Shown here: positions 22,856-33,020 of the stretch, piece after piece
Layout of the letters: the number at the start of each line of letters is the position of its first letter
Position numbering within the stretch: position 1 is the stretch's first letter
DNA from: Echinarachnius parma
Taxonomy: Eukaryota > Echinodermata > Echinoidea > Clypeasteroida > Echinarachniidae
Direction of reading: 5' to 3'
DNA length: 64,000 bases
Assembly (NCBI GenBank): GCA_037951105.1
Contig: JBAMJV010007487.1
Location: 62,001-126,000 of the forward strand
Made by a program: the position numbers and the translations under genes
The notes under the pieces: model-generated
Databases searched by the model: none
What the model was told of the DNA's origin: nothing
The model's input: only the letters and a program-made list of their open reading frames with translations

Positions 22856-23482
22856 TGGGGTAATTTTGTTGGAGGACGAATTGTAAAACTTTTTATTTAT
22901 ACAGAGGATAAACATCAGTAGTCATATGTGCATCTAAATGTATGTCTCATGGCCGGGTATCACAAAGCCAAAGGCTCATACAAAAATTATCTAAATATTA
23001 AAAGCTTGGCTCGTTTTGACTAACAAAACATTAAAATATCTAATGTTTTTCTTAAAAGTGGTACACAAAACCCTCCTTCAAACAACATCTCCTTCTTCAT
23101 TTTTGTTGTTTCTGCTGTTTTTTCTAATATTATATCCAAAACTTATTTGTCATGCAATTTCCACAGACTACTTTGCAAGGATAAACAATTAAAATGACAT
23201 AATTTCTCCCAGCCAAACAATGTTTTACACATGACAACAAAGTCGCAGATTACCTTTAAGACTGGTTTGATGTGGAAATGAGAGAAGAAATCTAAACTTT
23301 TTGCAGAATAAATAAACTTTGGGAGAGGTATCTCCCTGTGAGTGGGCAAACATTTAGATGAAAGGTTTTCAGAGTCAATGGCCTGTTGCCATAACAGGAA
23401 AATGAAATAAATCATAAGTTTGTAATAAATATTGGTGACTGCAATGAGAACTCCATTGTTACATCTATCATGTATATATGAT
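22856..23482. other. AT-rich DNA without recognised feature
   Basis: The open frame at 23143-23415 (minus) lies in AT-rich DNA and has no recognisable domain. Confidence 0.5.
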
Positions 23483-23673
23483 TATAGTAAGGAAATAATG
23501 AATGATTTTGTGTGCAATGGCCGAATAATATTGCACGAAATGCGAGCCAAGCCTAGAGTCTAATGCACAAGGCACGCAGTGCCGCGTGCATTAGACAAGA
23601 GGCGAGGCGAGCATTGAGTGAAATATTATTGGCCCAATTGCACAGGCAAAAGCATTCCTTATTTCCTTTATAT
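23483..23673. mobile_element. Foldback repeat with CpG-rich centre
   Basis: The left arm (AGTAAGGAAATAATGAATG ... GTGCAATGGCCGAATAATAT ... GAGTCTAATGCAC) pairs with the right arm (GTGCATTAGAC ... ATATTATTGGCCCAATTGCAC ... GCATTCCTTATTTCCTTTAT). The tip is AAGGCACGCAGTGCCGCG. Confidence 0.82.
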
Positions 23674-24433
23674 AACACCTACCGGGGGTACTTTACATAC
23701 AAAATAGAATATGTTCTTACCTTTTAAGTTTAAAGTACCTACTCCAGGAGAAAAGATGCCGTTCCAACAGAACTCGGATAAAAGAATGTGAATTGCTCTC
23801 AGTTTCAACTTGGTCTTTACAGAATTCACAGTCAAGTCTCAAGACAATTCTCTAGTTCAGCGTCAATTAGTTGATAAAAGGAAATTCGTTGCCATCCTAA
23901 ACGGTATTCGTCGATCACAATTAAATAAACAATGATTTAATCCAGATAAATAATCCAATCAGTGCAAAAATGAGAACGCGACAAGATCATTGTATTTTGT
24001 AAAGTTGTACACAGCTAGTTAGCTATACACATACAGCAGGCCGGCTCTCGTATGTTTAACGCAATTAATTTGATTACATTTAACGACGCGCGCGCCTCGA
24101 CATTACTGCGCGCTTAGCGCGCTTGTTGACTAGGCAACTGAATAAACAAACAAACAAAAGGGGTATTCTCGCAACGCAGTACATAAACAACAAGCGAGCA
24201 TAATAATTAGCAGCTCGCTAGCGCTGCATACCATGTATTCATGTCTGCACGAATTGCAATGTACAATAATGTGTATGGTGAACCAGTTCATTACTCATTT
24301 AATTGATGACGTCACTGCCATGCATTAGTCGACTAATGCACGGTCTGGAGTGCATATAGATCATTTCTTCTGAATATCATGTGACCTGAATTCAACCAAT
24401 CACAACTCGAGAACATTCTGAGGTGTTATATAA
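23668..24433. mobile_element. Candidate TIR element, TTATATAACACCT ends
   Basis: A perfect 13-bp inverted pair, TTATATAACACCT (23668-23680) and AGGTGTTATATAA (24421-24433), brackets 766 bp. The interior includes GC-rich patches (GACGCGCGCGCC, GCGCGCTTAGCGCGC) and GCATTAGTCGACTAATGCAC near 24324. This last word resembles the centre of the adjacent foldback, so the two may be parts of one element of about 950 bp. Confidence 0.5.
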
Positions 24434-24607
24434 TTTGTTATAATAATTATGTTCTATGTTGCAAGTCGAGGTATTTCAGGTCAGTTATTGTACAATGTAC
24501 ATGTACCTCATGGAAACAAAATGAATAAAAAACTTTTATTATTCCATTGTTCATTCTTTGTTTTTATGCAAAATGAATAAAAGCAAAAATAAAAATAAAT
24601 GGCTCTG

Positions 24608-24690
24608 GCAGAAAATGAAATCATGAAGCCAGAGACCTGTGGATTCCTAGTCCAGCACCCTGTCAACAGAGCTCCAGAACTACATAATAC
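24608..24690 (-). mobile_element. tRNA-like SINE head, degraded
   Basis: Read on the minus strand: GGAGCTCTGTTGACAGGGTG, CTGGACTAGGAATCCACAGG (an anticodon-arm-like hairpin) and CTCTGGCTTCATGATTTC (a weak B box). The order fits a tRNA-derived SINE rather than a functional tRNA, since acceptor-stem pairing is not visible. A-rich sequence (AAATAAAAATAAAT) follows on that strand. Confidence 0.5.
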
Positions 24691-24984
24691 ATTTCCAAAA
24701 AAAGTGAACATTTGAAAATAAAAAATAAAAAATTACTATATTCCCTTCTCATAGAACATAATTTGCCTTCTTAATAATAATATTATTTCAAAAACAAAAC
24801 TGCCAGCAGCAAGAGGCAGAAAATAGAGAACAGAATAGAGAATACAAAATAGAAAGCCAGAGAACCTCATGTGACTGGGAGCTGATTATACAGCAATTTG
24901 AACAAATGCAAGAGCACAACAGTTTTGCCTGAAGCTAGACATTGAATCACGCTTTTCCAGTATTTCTGAACATCATTTTGTATA

Positions 24985-25261
24985 AGAGAAGGGGAAGGAG
25001 AACACTTGGGTGAATTGCCTTCCCCCATCCCCTCTTGTCAGACCCACTACAACCTGTCTGTCTAACGGTGGACAGTTATTCCCCTTACACCTTCAGATTT
25101 GTTAATGGGGGTGATTCCCCCTCTCCAGTCTCTACATAGCTGTTAATGGGGCAGTTGTAATTATGCTTTATAACCTGTTAACCAATCAAGGATGATCCCT
25201 TTGAGTAAATAAGCCTACTCACCGGCCCCTTCCCCCCTTGCCAAATCTATTACAAACTACC
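24985..25261. repeat. Degenerate tandem repeat hosting the 4.3-kb element, left part
   Basis: GACCCACTACAACCTGTCTG..CTAACGGTGGACAGTTATTC recurs as ATCTATTACAAACTACC at the left junction and TATCTAACAAAAGACAATTA at the right junction (29526). GTTAATGGGGGTGATTCCCC resembles CATTAATGGGGGCGTATACC on the right. The large element therefore split one unit of this repeat. Confidence 0.6.
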
Positions 25262-28200
25262 TACCGTAAAACTCCGTGTATAAGGCGCACTTTTTTCCGT
25301 CAGAAAAAATTTCAAAGTCGGGGGTGCGCCTTATACACAGGTATAGCAAAAAAAAAAAAAAAAAAAAAAAACTTTTTTTTTTTTTGAAATTTTTTTTGGG
25401 ACACCCTGTAGTCATGTTCAATGCATATTACACTGGTGTAGAGCATGACAATAGCTTGTCTGTTGTAGCATTCAGCAAGATATACCTTTTTTCACACAAA
25501 ACAAATATTGGTTACAAATTTAAAAATTGCAAGTTTATTGAGCAAATACTGCAGCTAATGAATATTCATACATGGCACTGGTTTTTTTAAAGATGCCAAA
25601 TGTGTCAACCAACATGGTCAAAATTGAAATTAAGTGAACTATCTTCAAACATGTTTTTTTAACATTGACACAACTTATATTTTCGTGAAATATAAATATC
25701 TGGGCTTAATCTATCCCCAATTCTGCGAAATATCTATGGACATTTAGGATTTCCTATATTTAAAAGAAAAATATGATATATTTTCACATTGCCATACTAA
25801 AATCCTACTATTCCAAATGGCATTACAAATAATACAAATAATTAAAGTGGGCTTCTGACATCATGTGTGCCATTTTCGGGGCTTCTGTTTCTTAAATTTT
25901 AGTTTTTAGGTCATTTTAAAGTGAAAAATAGCCTTAAAATTTGAATTTTGCAATTTGAAGTTTTTGTAATGCAAATTTTTTTTACTGTTGTTGGTTCAAA
26001 CTTATTGTATGGAAACAATACATGATAGGACATATTTACATGATATAAAATTGGAGCAAGACACTTGCAAACAAAATTCAAATTTGATTCTTGTATGTGT
26101 TTCGGACGTTACACATTGTTAACATTTACTCCATTTTTTACACTTCTATGACCAGTTGTGGTTTAAATCTTTGCTATTTTGGAATATTTAAATACAGAAA
26201 ATATATGTTTAGATGTAAATCTATCCACATTATTCTTTGAAATGGTCAAATTAACTTCATAGCACAGAAAGGGGTCTTCTATCAACCATAGACATTATAG
26301 TACAGTACAGTACATGTAAACTTGATTTATATATAATTATATGTTCAGATCTCCAAAGTAGAGACAATTTTAAGGGTTTTAGTGAAATTATGAAGTACTG
26401 TGTACCTAGTACTACAATAACTACAATTTGAGAATTGTGATCTGTAATTTATTGTAGTAAAGTTGCATTATGTTATGACATACCCTATTTTGTTTCGGAC
26501 GTTACATGGTGTTAACATCACTTCAAAACATATCTTAACTCGCTTTGTTTGCACGATTTTGCAAGCAAAACCCATAAATATGTGCATTAATTGAACTCCC
26601 AACGAAAGGGATAGTGAATGAAGTCCATATTGATAGACAAAATCCAAGATTTTGTACAAATATTTCATGCAATTAGAAACTGTTATTAATATACAGTCAA
26701 AGGATGATCGATGTGACTTTCCAGAGTTTCCTTCATCATTTTACAAAAGATAAAAGTACATTGTATATGTAAATTGTACAATGACATACATTGTATATTA
26801 TGATTTGAATTTTCCATTTTCTTATTTTGATAAAACATGAAGCTCAAACTAATTTTATCAAACTATTATCAAACTATTATCGAAAATTAGAATAACTGTC
26901 ATAAATGCATTACTGATCAATATGATATTAGCAATACCTCAAATTCAAGTTATAATGGCACATGTACAGTACACTTGTATGTACCACATAAGGTTATGGT
27001 CAAGAAAATATATTTGTTCCAGCAGATATGGTTACATTTTTCAAACATAGCTGACTTGCGCAAAAATGTAATTGATCATAAACCAGTAATGTTCTGGAAA
27101 TTGCCTTAAGAATAAGATAAGGAATTATCTTGGTGTACATGTACTGTACATGGCATATGGCATAGTATTTCAAAACTAACTTGTTTTAACATGTGGATTT
27201 TTTAAATACAAATGATTAACATTTTAATTAGTGTCAGTAAAACATGTGGATCAACGCAGATTATTTTCTTCTTATCAAGTTTAAGTATATGAAAAAAACA
27301 TGTTTTGCAACTTTGAGTAAATTTAGCATAGTTATACTGTACTTTTGTATACCACTAAAAGGCTCTGTTAATGAAAATGTCTATATTTCCACTAAATGAA
27401 TAATGAAACAGAGACTTAACATTTGTTTCTTATAGAACATTATAAAGGCAATCAACCTAATAATGCATTTGATGTGATACAAACAAACAAAATCAGTATA
27501 CATGTAGTTCTGTGTGTACTTTACAACATGAATTATGGGGCAAAAATAGCAATTCCTCACATTTTATAAATAAAAGTTCCTTCCCAGAGACAAATAACTG
27601 ATAATTTATTTTTCAAAACACTTTTGCTTGGAGCAGGAAGCATGTAGATCATGAAAAATGTAGATAATACTTTTTTAAATGTTCCAAATTGAATTTTTTG
27701 TGCAATCAAAATGTGTGTTAACACCATTTTGTAACGTCCGAAACGAGCTCACAATACCATACAAAATATTCTGTAAATGGTAAACAAAATACAGGAGTTG
27801 TTGCAGCAGGTAGTGTTTCAGTTCCACAAAAGAAAGGTTATTGTTCCAAGTAGATTAGTGATATCATTCACTATATCAAGTGTCTTGTAAATCTTTAGTG
27901 GTTACAAATTAGCTGAGAAAAATCGATGAAAAATTGGTGAAAATGTGGATTTGGGGCAGACTAAGCATCTAAATGTTATTAAAGCATCATGTATTTTGAT
28001 GATTATGTTTCATTTACATGATCTAAATGAATAATAATAACCATATATTATCATTTTGAAAATAAATGCACTAAAATATCAATGTTGTGTTAACAATTAC
28101 CCCATGTAACGTCCGAAACACATTTGTTTACATTGGTTGATCTCAAACATTTGTTTTGGTAATTAATTACCCAATTCATGTGTGAATTTGTTTCAAAATG

Positions 28201-29409
28201 AATACTATTTTATATTATGATGATTGATTCATATAATGTGCCCTTTCCTGTGACTTATGAGCTTATGAGTTACATTTTTGGTTTCGGACGTTACATTTGT
28301 TTCGGACGTTACAAATGTTAACGGAAAGTTAACTTTAAAGATATAATCATAATACAATAAGTTATTGCATTTTTTTTTTCTGTGATGGGAAGGTACATCA
28401 AGTCTCTTCAAAACTGAGATAAATAATTGTTTGTGTTATCCCCCTTTTAAAAATTATTTCTAAAGAAATATTGTTTCGGACGTTACAAAATTGTTAACGG
28501 AAAATGAGAGCATGTGTGCATTTCATGTTTGTTTTTTTGTTAATCGCTGGCTTAAGAAATCAGTCATTTCCCTTTTAGGCAATATGATGAGGAAACTGTT
28601 AGTTCAATTTTCATACTGATATCATTTCAATAAATTATGATACTGGTAGGGGTAATGAGGGGTTAAATTGTTAACGGAGGATGTAACGTCCGAAACACCA
28701 ATTTTGATGGCATTGTACTGTCAAAATATTACTTTACATATTAAGCGCCGTTAATTTTCTGAAAGTTTAACTCACACTCGTTCATAATTATCAACAAATA
28801 AAAAAACAAAAAAATCTGTTAGTGTTTTTTTATACCTGAACATAATTGAACCCATTTTTGGTTGACAAATTTCCGTTAACAATTGGCCCTTTAGGGTTAT
28901 CTGACCTATATAAAGGGAAGTCCAAATATTTTCGTTAAGGTATGGGAGATCAATCTAGGTGGATGCTATAAGAAAATACAAAAATAAGTTTTCAGTTCAG
29001 TATGTTTTTAAAAATACAGGCCCTCAAAGTACCATTAAGCCTTTTGGCACCTTTAAAAAAACCAGAGCCACATTCGTGAGCAGCAGGTACTCATTATATA
29101 TGCAATTATCTAACCAGTGGTTATAAATTTTGCTCATAATTGAAAATAGTTGTTAGTTAATTAAGAAAATTACATATATTTAATGAGTATAAGTGCTTAT
29201 GAATATTCATGAATAAGAATATGAATATTTATGAGCACCAGTGTTATTGCTCAGTGTGTGCAATTTTTGTACTAACCACTATTTTGTATGTGAAAAAATG
29301 TATATGATGATGAAAGCTACAATTGACATTAAGCCCTTGATATGCCCTAGACCAGCGATGTAAGTATTCCAACAGCACTACAGGGTGTCTAAAAAAAATA
29401 CAGGGTGTC

Positions 29410-29444
<35 letters not shown>

Positions 29445-29527
29445 ATTTTTTTATTTTTTTTTTTTTTTTAGAAAGTTGGGGGTGCGCCTTATACACGGGT
29501 GCGCCTTATACACGGAGTTTTACGGTA
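25262..29527. mobile_element. 4,266-bp non-coding TIR transposon, pogo/Tigger-like ends
   Basis: The terminal inverted repeats are perfect over 29 bp. They begin TACCGTAAAACTCCGTGTAT on the left and end ATACACGGAGTTTTACGGTA on the right. Inside each end are GGGGGTGCGCCTTATACAC, an A/T homopolymer block, and the inverted pair GACACCCTGTAGT / ACTACAGGGTGTC, making about 170 bp of paired ends. If TA is the duplicated target, the ends read CCGTAAAACTCC. This resembles pogo/Tigger-type ends, but the assignment is inferred. No frame longer than about 100 codons exists and no transposase motif was seen, so it is non-autonomous despite its size. The interior is AT-rich and carries the 15-mer cluster described separately. 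Confidence 0.88.
26099..28696. promoter_or_regulatory. Cluster of eight GTTTCGGACGTTACA motifs, seven paired with GTTAAC
   Basis: Perfect copies occur on the plus strand at 26099-26113, 26492-26506, 28281-28295, 28299-28313 and 28474-28488. Minus-strand copies lie at 27730-27744, 28105-28119 and 28682-28696. A GTTAAC lies on the ACA side of seven of them, at gaps of 4, 4, 3, 5, 7, 10 and 6 bp (26118, 26511, 28317, 28494, 27717, 28089, 28670). The exception, 28281, is followed directly by the copy at 28299. Flanking sequences differ, so the copies are not one tandem repeat. They fall in different reading frames, so they are not a peptide repeat. What binds or uses them is unknown. Confidence 0.85.
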
Positions 29528-29925
29528 TCTAACAAAAGACAATTATTCCCCCATTAATGGGGGCGTATACCCCCCCCCCCAATTTGTTAACGGGACGGTT
29601 ATAAATAAAATTCTACTCTTGCACCTTTAAACCATACAAGGAAGGTGCTCAATATATTTCATGTTTGGTTATAAATATAGAAACTGTGTGTTATAGTTAT
29701 ACCCAAATCAAATGCCCTTGAATGGGTTAACAATGGAATTTGAACGGACTAGATCTTGCTGCGATTCCTAATCTACCAAGGTAATGAATTAAAATGAAGG
29801 TGGAGACAGACTCTTATAAAAGCTTGCTTACCTCAACCAGGGATATGGGAGTACTTCAACTATAAAAGTACAGCTCTATTATCATCATACCTTCAAGAAA
29901 TGCTACCTTGACCTAATTACTGTTC
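29528..29925. other. Right part of the split repeat and unassigned DNA
   Basis: It starts with TATCTAACAAAAGACAATTA, continuing the unit interrupted at 25261. A C run near 29570 and GTTAACGGGACGG follow. No gene was recognised. Confidence 0.5.
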
Positions 29926-31033
29926 TTGAAGACAATGCAAGGCATGGGAATGGGAACAGACACTATGCACTTGTTGCCTTTTTTTTACTTGCTTTGTTTT
30001 GTCTGCGACTCATTAGGCACTATCCCACTGTTCTGCATCCTCTTTACCCTAACCCTAACCCTTTCAATACACTTTGATCTTAGTATAGCATGCATTCTCC
30101 GTAGACCCCCAGTCCTTGTACATGCGGAACCAGTCCTTAATGGGTTTAATTGTTCACTCAAGTGCAGCTCTAATTGGTGGTCTTGAATACAATACAAAGA
30201 GACATGACTATAGGAATACACACTCTATGTTGATGTTGCCTTGTTTTACTAATTTTGTTTTGCCTGCCCACTAATAAGGCACTAGCAAACATCTCCCCGC
30301 CCTTTCCAATTGTTCATTTGAGCGGTGTGAATTAAACGAGCACTCACACACCAACTAAATGAGCGGATGAGAAAAAAACTGATGCTGTATCTTCTTAGAT
30401 TCTTCTACTTGTTGCACTGTTTTTCCCCCCTTTGTCTGCCACTAATTAGGCACTACACACTGTCTTCCCTCCCTATCAATTGTTTTCTCAATTTGTTCTC
30501 ACAATTAAATGGCACTTGCACACTCACTAAACAAGCAAGGGGACAGGGTGGAGATAGCTGCTCTTGCTGATAGTTGCATATGTTTCAATATATTTCTGTT
30601 ACATGTTTCTTATTGTCTAGTGCCACTAATTAGGAACAGCACAACTCTCTTCCCGCCTTTCTTGATTGGTTCATTTCCAATGGTGCGAGTAAATAAGCAC
30701 TTACACACCCACAACACTAGCAAAGGTTACAAGGATAAATATGTGATGATGTTCTAACTGATAGTTGCCCTTTCTACTTGCTTCCTACTGTCTGACACTA
30801 ATTATGAAATATGCTATTATTCTCACTCCCCTGTTGATTTGTTCACTTTGAGGGGTTTGAATTAAATGAGCACTTACACACCCACAACACAAGCGAGCGG
30901 ACAAGGATAGATATGTCAGGGAAGTGGAAGTGACTCCCCTGCATACATGTTGATGATCTAACTGATAGCTGCCCTTTTCTACTTGCTACCTATTGTCTGA
31001 GACTAACCCTAACCCTACTGTCTTCCCTCCCTC
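29926..31033. repeat. Degenerate tandem array, about 6 units of 170-220 bp
   Basis: Units share CTACTTG.TNCNTATTGTCTG, ACTAATTAGGCACTA, CTNTCTTCCCTCC, TTGTTCA..TT, GTGNGAATTAAATGAGCACT, TACACACCCACAACAC and GCGGACAAGGATA. Unit boundaries are blurred. The array continues beyond the inserted family D element at 31562-31800. A short CCCTAACCCTAACCC stretch (near 30047-30061) and CTAACCCTAACCC (near 31005-31017) look telomere-like but are only 2-3 repeats. A related AACCCTTTCAATAC element copy lies at about 30056-30147. Confidence 0.8.
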
Positions 31034-31561
31034 TTAAAGGGATAGTTGAGTTTTGGTAGAGAGGGCGCTAGACTACTTTTTTTTTTGTGAGGTAATGAAA
31101 AACTGAGTGTAAAATTTGAAAGAGCATAATATTTAAATAATAAAATCATCTTTGTTTGATCAAAATCGGTTCAGAGACGGCTGAAATATCCATAAATATA
31201 ACAATTTGTAATAAAGCTGGGGCCCCAGGTTTATTAGAGAATTTTGAACCAGCCGTTAAAAATTCAAAAAAATTTAAATAGTTGTTGGTTATTTCTCTAT
31301 CTAATCACTATTTCAACAAAACATCGCATGCACAATATTTTATTCAAAATGGTTGAAACCGATGAGTGTTTAGAGAGCGCCCTCTTACGTTTTAACGGCT
31401 CTTTTTGAATGATAACATGATCTTTACTACGTCATTTGTAATTTTGTGTTCCTTTCTAGTTATAACTATTAGTTTGTAATGTAATGATGCAGGTTTTGGT
31501 TACTAAAATTCAGTTTCACCAAAACTGTACTCTCCTTACCAGAACTCAACTATCCCTTTAA
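31034..31561 (+). mobile_element. TTAA-type MITE, family D, complete copy
   Basis: The ends are TTAAAGGGATAGTTGAGTTT and AGAACTCAACTATCCCTTTAA, giving 528 bp with TTAA on both sides. It is inserted in the degenerate array at 29926-31800. It matches 52730-53443 in the opposite orientation, including GGGGCCCCAGGTTTATTA and GAGAGCGCCCTCTTACG. It is non-coding. Confidence 0.93.
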
Positions 31562-31800
31562 AGTTGTAAATGTTCTAACAATTTGTTCTCACAATTCTTT
31601 CACTCTTACTCTTAGTAGTGTGAATTAAATGAGCACTTACTCACCCAGTGAACGGGAGCAGACAAGGATATAAATACATGTAGATGCTCTAGCTGATTGC
31701 TGCCCTTATTACTTGTTTCATATTGTCTGAGACTAATTAGGCACTACCCACTATCTTCCCTCCTTTCTCTCTTGCTCATATCCAATGGTGCAAAGTAACC
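31562..31800. repeat. Continuation of the degenerate array after the family D insertion
   Basis: GTGTGAATTAAATGAGCACT, ACTCACCCAGTGAACGGGAG, ACAAGGATATAAATAC, TATTGTCTGAGACTAATTAG and CACTATCTTCCCTCC repeat the unit order of 29926-31033. Confidence 0.8.
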
Positions 31801-31869
31801 CTTTCCCTTCAAGATTCTGAAATCACAATAGACTTTGTACATAGCCCACCAGGTTCCTGTAGGCAAGGG

Positions 31870-31966
31870 GTTGATGAGCAGCCCCATACCCACTAATGAG
31901 CAGTCCCATACCCACTAATGAGCAGCCCCATACCCACTAATGAGCAGTCCCATACCCACTAATGAG
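31870..31966. repeat. 22-bp tandem repeat, 4 units
   Basis: ATGAGCAGYCCCATACCCAC followed by TA is repeated four times, with CCCC and TCCC variants alternating. Confidence 0.92.
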
Positions 31967-32822
31967 TTCTCACAACAACACCTCTCTAGAAGGTCACGCA
32001 ATACAAACAGGTCTCAACTAATTTACACGTCGCTTACTTCTTCCTAATATCCGACCGATCAGCGGTGATGAGACTATCTAGTAATCAATGCCTCTGGGCG
32101 AAAAAAAGTTAATCTGTGAATTAAATTATCTGTTTTGTATAAATCTGTAGCTGTAGGGGACATATTGCTACAAATCTGCAACAGTTTCATTAGCGGAAAT
32201 AAGCTAATGTTGTGTCACCTTACATTCATATCTGGTAATTAAACCCATTGCAAATATCTGTGATATCTTGGGCTGCTATCCATATATCAGATAATGTGAT
32301 ATAATTCTGAAACCACATTTTTAATTTGGCTGCAATTGATTGTCTAATTAAAAATACAAATTATAATTTTTAATTAATATCCAGCTCATATGGTTTGTGA
32401 TAAATGCCCAATGCACTTTAAATCATCTTTTTTACTGTTTGCAATATCATGTAAGCTTACCAGGTAGATGAAATCAAATTGTCTTTTGTCTCAATTGAAT
32501 GATATTTTGCAAAAGTTTTATTAGCATGAGTAATAAATGATGAGCAACAAATCGTAGAGGCCATTTGCTGATATTTTGGACTGACAATATAAAGAGAGTA
32601 TTGAATAGAGAAGATCACATCTAGCAGAAGATAGATCTGTTGTATGGCATGCTCTCAGAAAGATGATTATCAGACGATGAATATGTCATTGCATGACACC
32701 AGAGAGACCCTCTGAAACAGAGAATCATTAGTGTTGATTTAGAGGGGACACTCTAGTGGAGATTACTTGTTTGACTATTGGGGGAAAAATAGTACGATTA
32801 GGATAAAACACACAGCTCAACA
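31967..32822. other. AT-rich, low-copy DNA
   Basis: No repeat or gene was recognised. Several TAAT-core words (TTGTCTAATTAAAAAT, TTTTAATTAATATCC near 32340-32380) could be homeodomain-type sites. Such words are expected by chance in AT-rich DNA. Confidence 0.5.
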
Positions 32823-33020
32823 TAGGCGTAAGAGGCTGGGGGGCTATGGGACAGGGCTGCAGCCCCCCCCCCCCAGTTTTGAAAACAATCATATATTTGG
32901 GCAAAAGCGCCTAAAATTGGGCAAATCCATGTCATATTCGGGCAAATTTGTGTTGTATTCGGGCAAACTCATGTTACATTCAGGCAAAATCATGTAATTG
33001 TAGGGCAAAACCATCTCATA
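32823..33020. repeat. C-run relic plus degenerate 22-bp repeat
   Basis: GGCGTAAGAGGCTGGGGGGC and a C run precede about six degraded copies of GGGCAAA..CATGTNATATTC. This explains the repetitive C-terminus of the open frame at 32767-32997. Confidence 0.7.

Noticed and set aside
24608..24690. Functional tRNA gene
   Set aside because: The anticodon-arm-like hairpin is present but acceptor-stem pairing and a good B box are missing; a SINE head fits better.
26099..28696. GTTTCGGACGTTACA as a repeated peptide code
   Set aside because: Copies lie on both strands and in different frames with stops between them; a protein explanation fails.
25262..29527. Hidden transposase inside the 4.3-kb element
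   Set aside because: Reading all frames showed only short open stretches in AT-rich sequence and no DDE-type motif context.
30047..31017. Interstitial telomere (CCCTAA repeats)
   Set aside because: Only two to three CCCTAA units at two places, inside a degenerate array; too short to claim a telomere relic.
31870..31966. Short direct repeats as a CRISPR
   Set aside because: Four head-to-tail 22-bp units with no spacers; a minisatellite.
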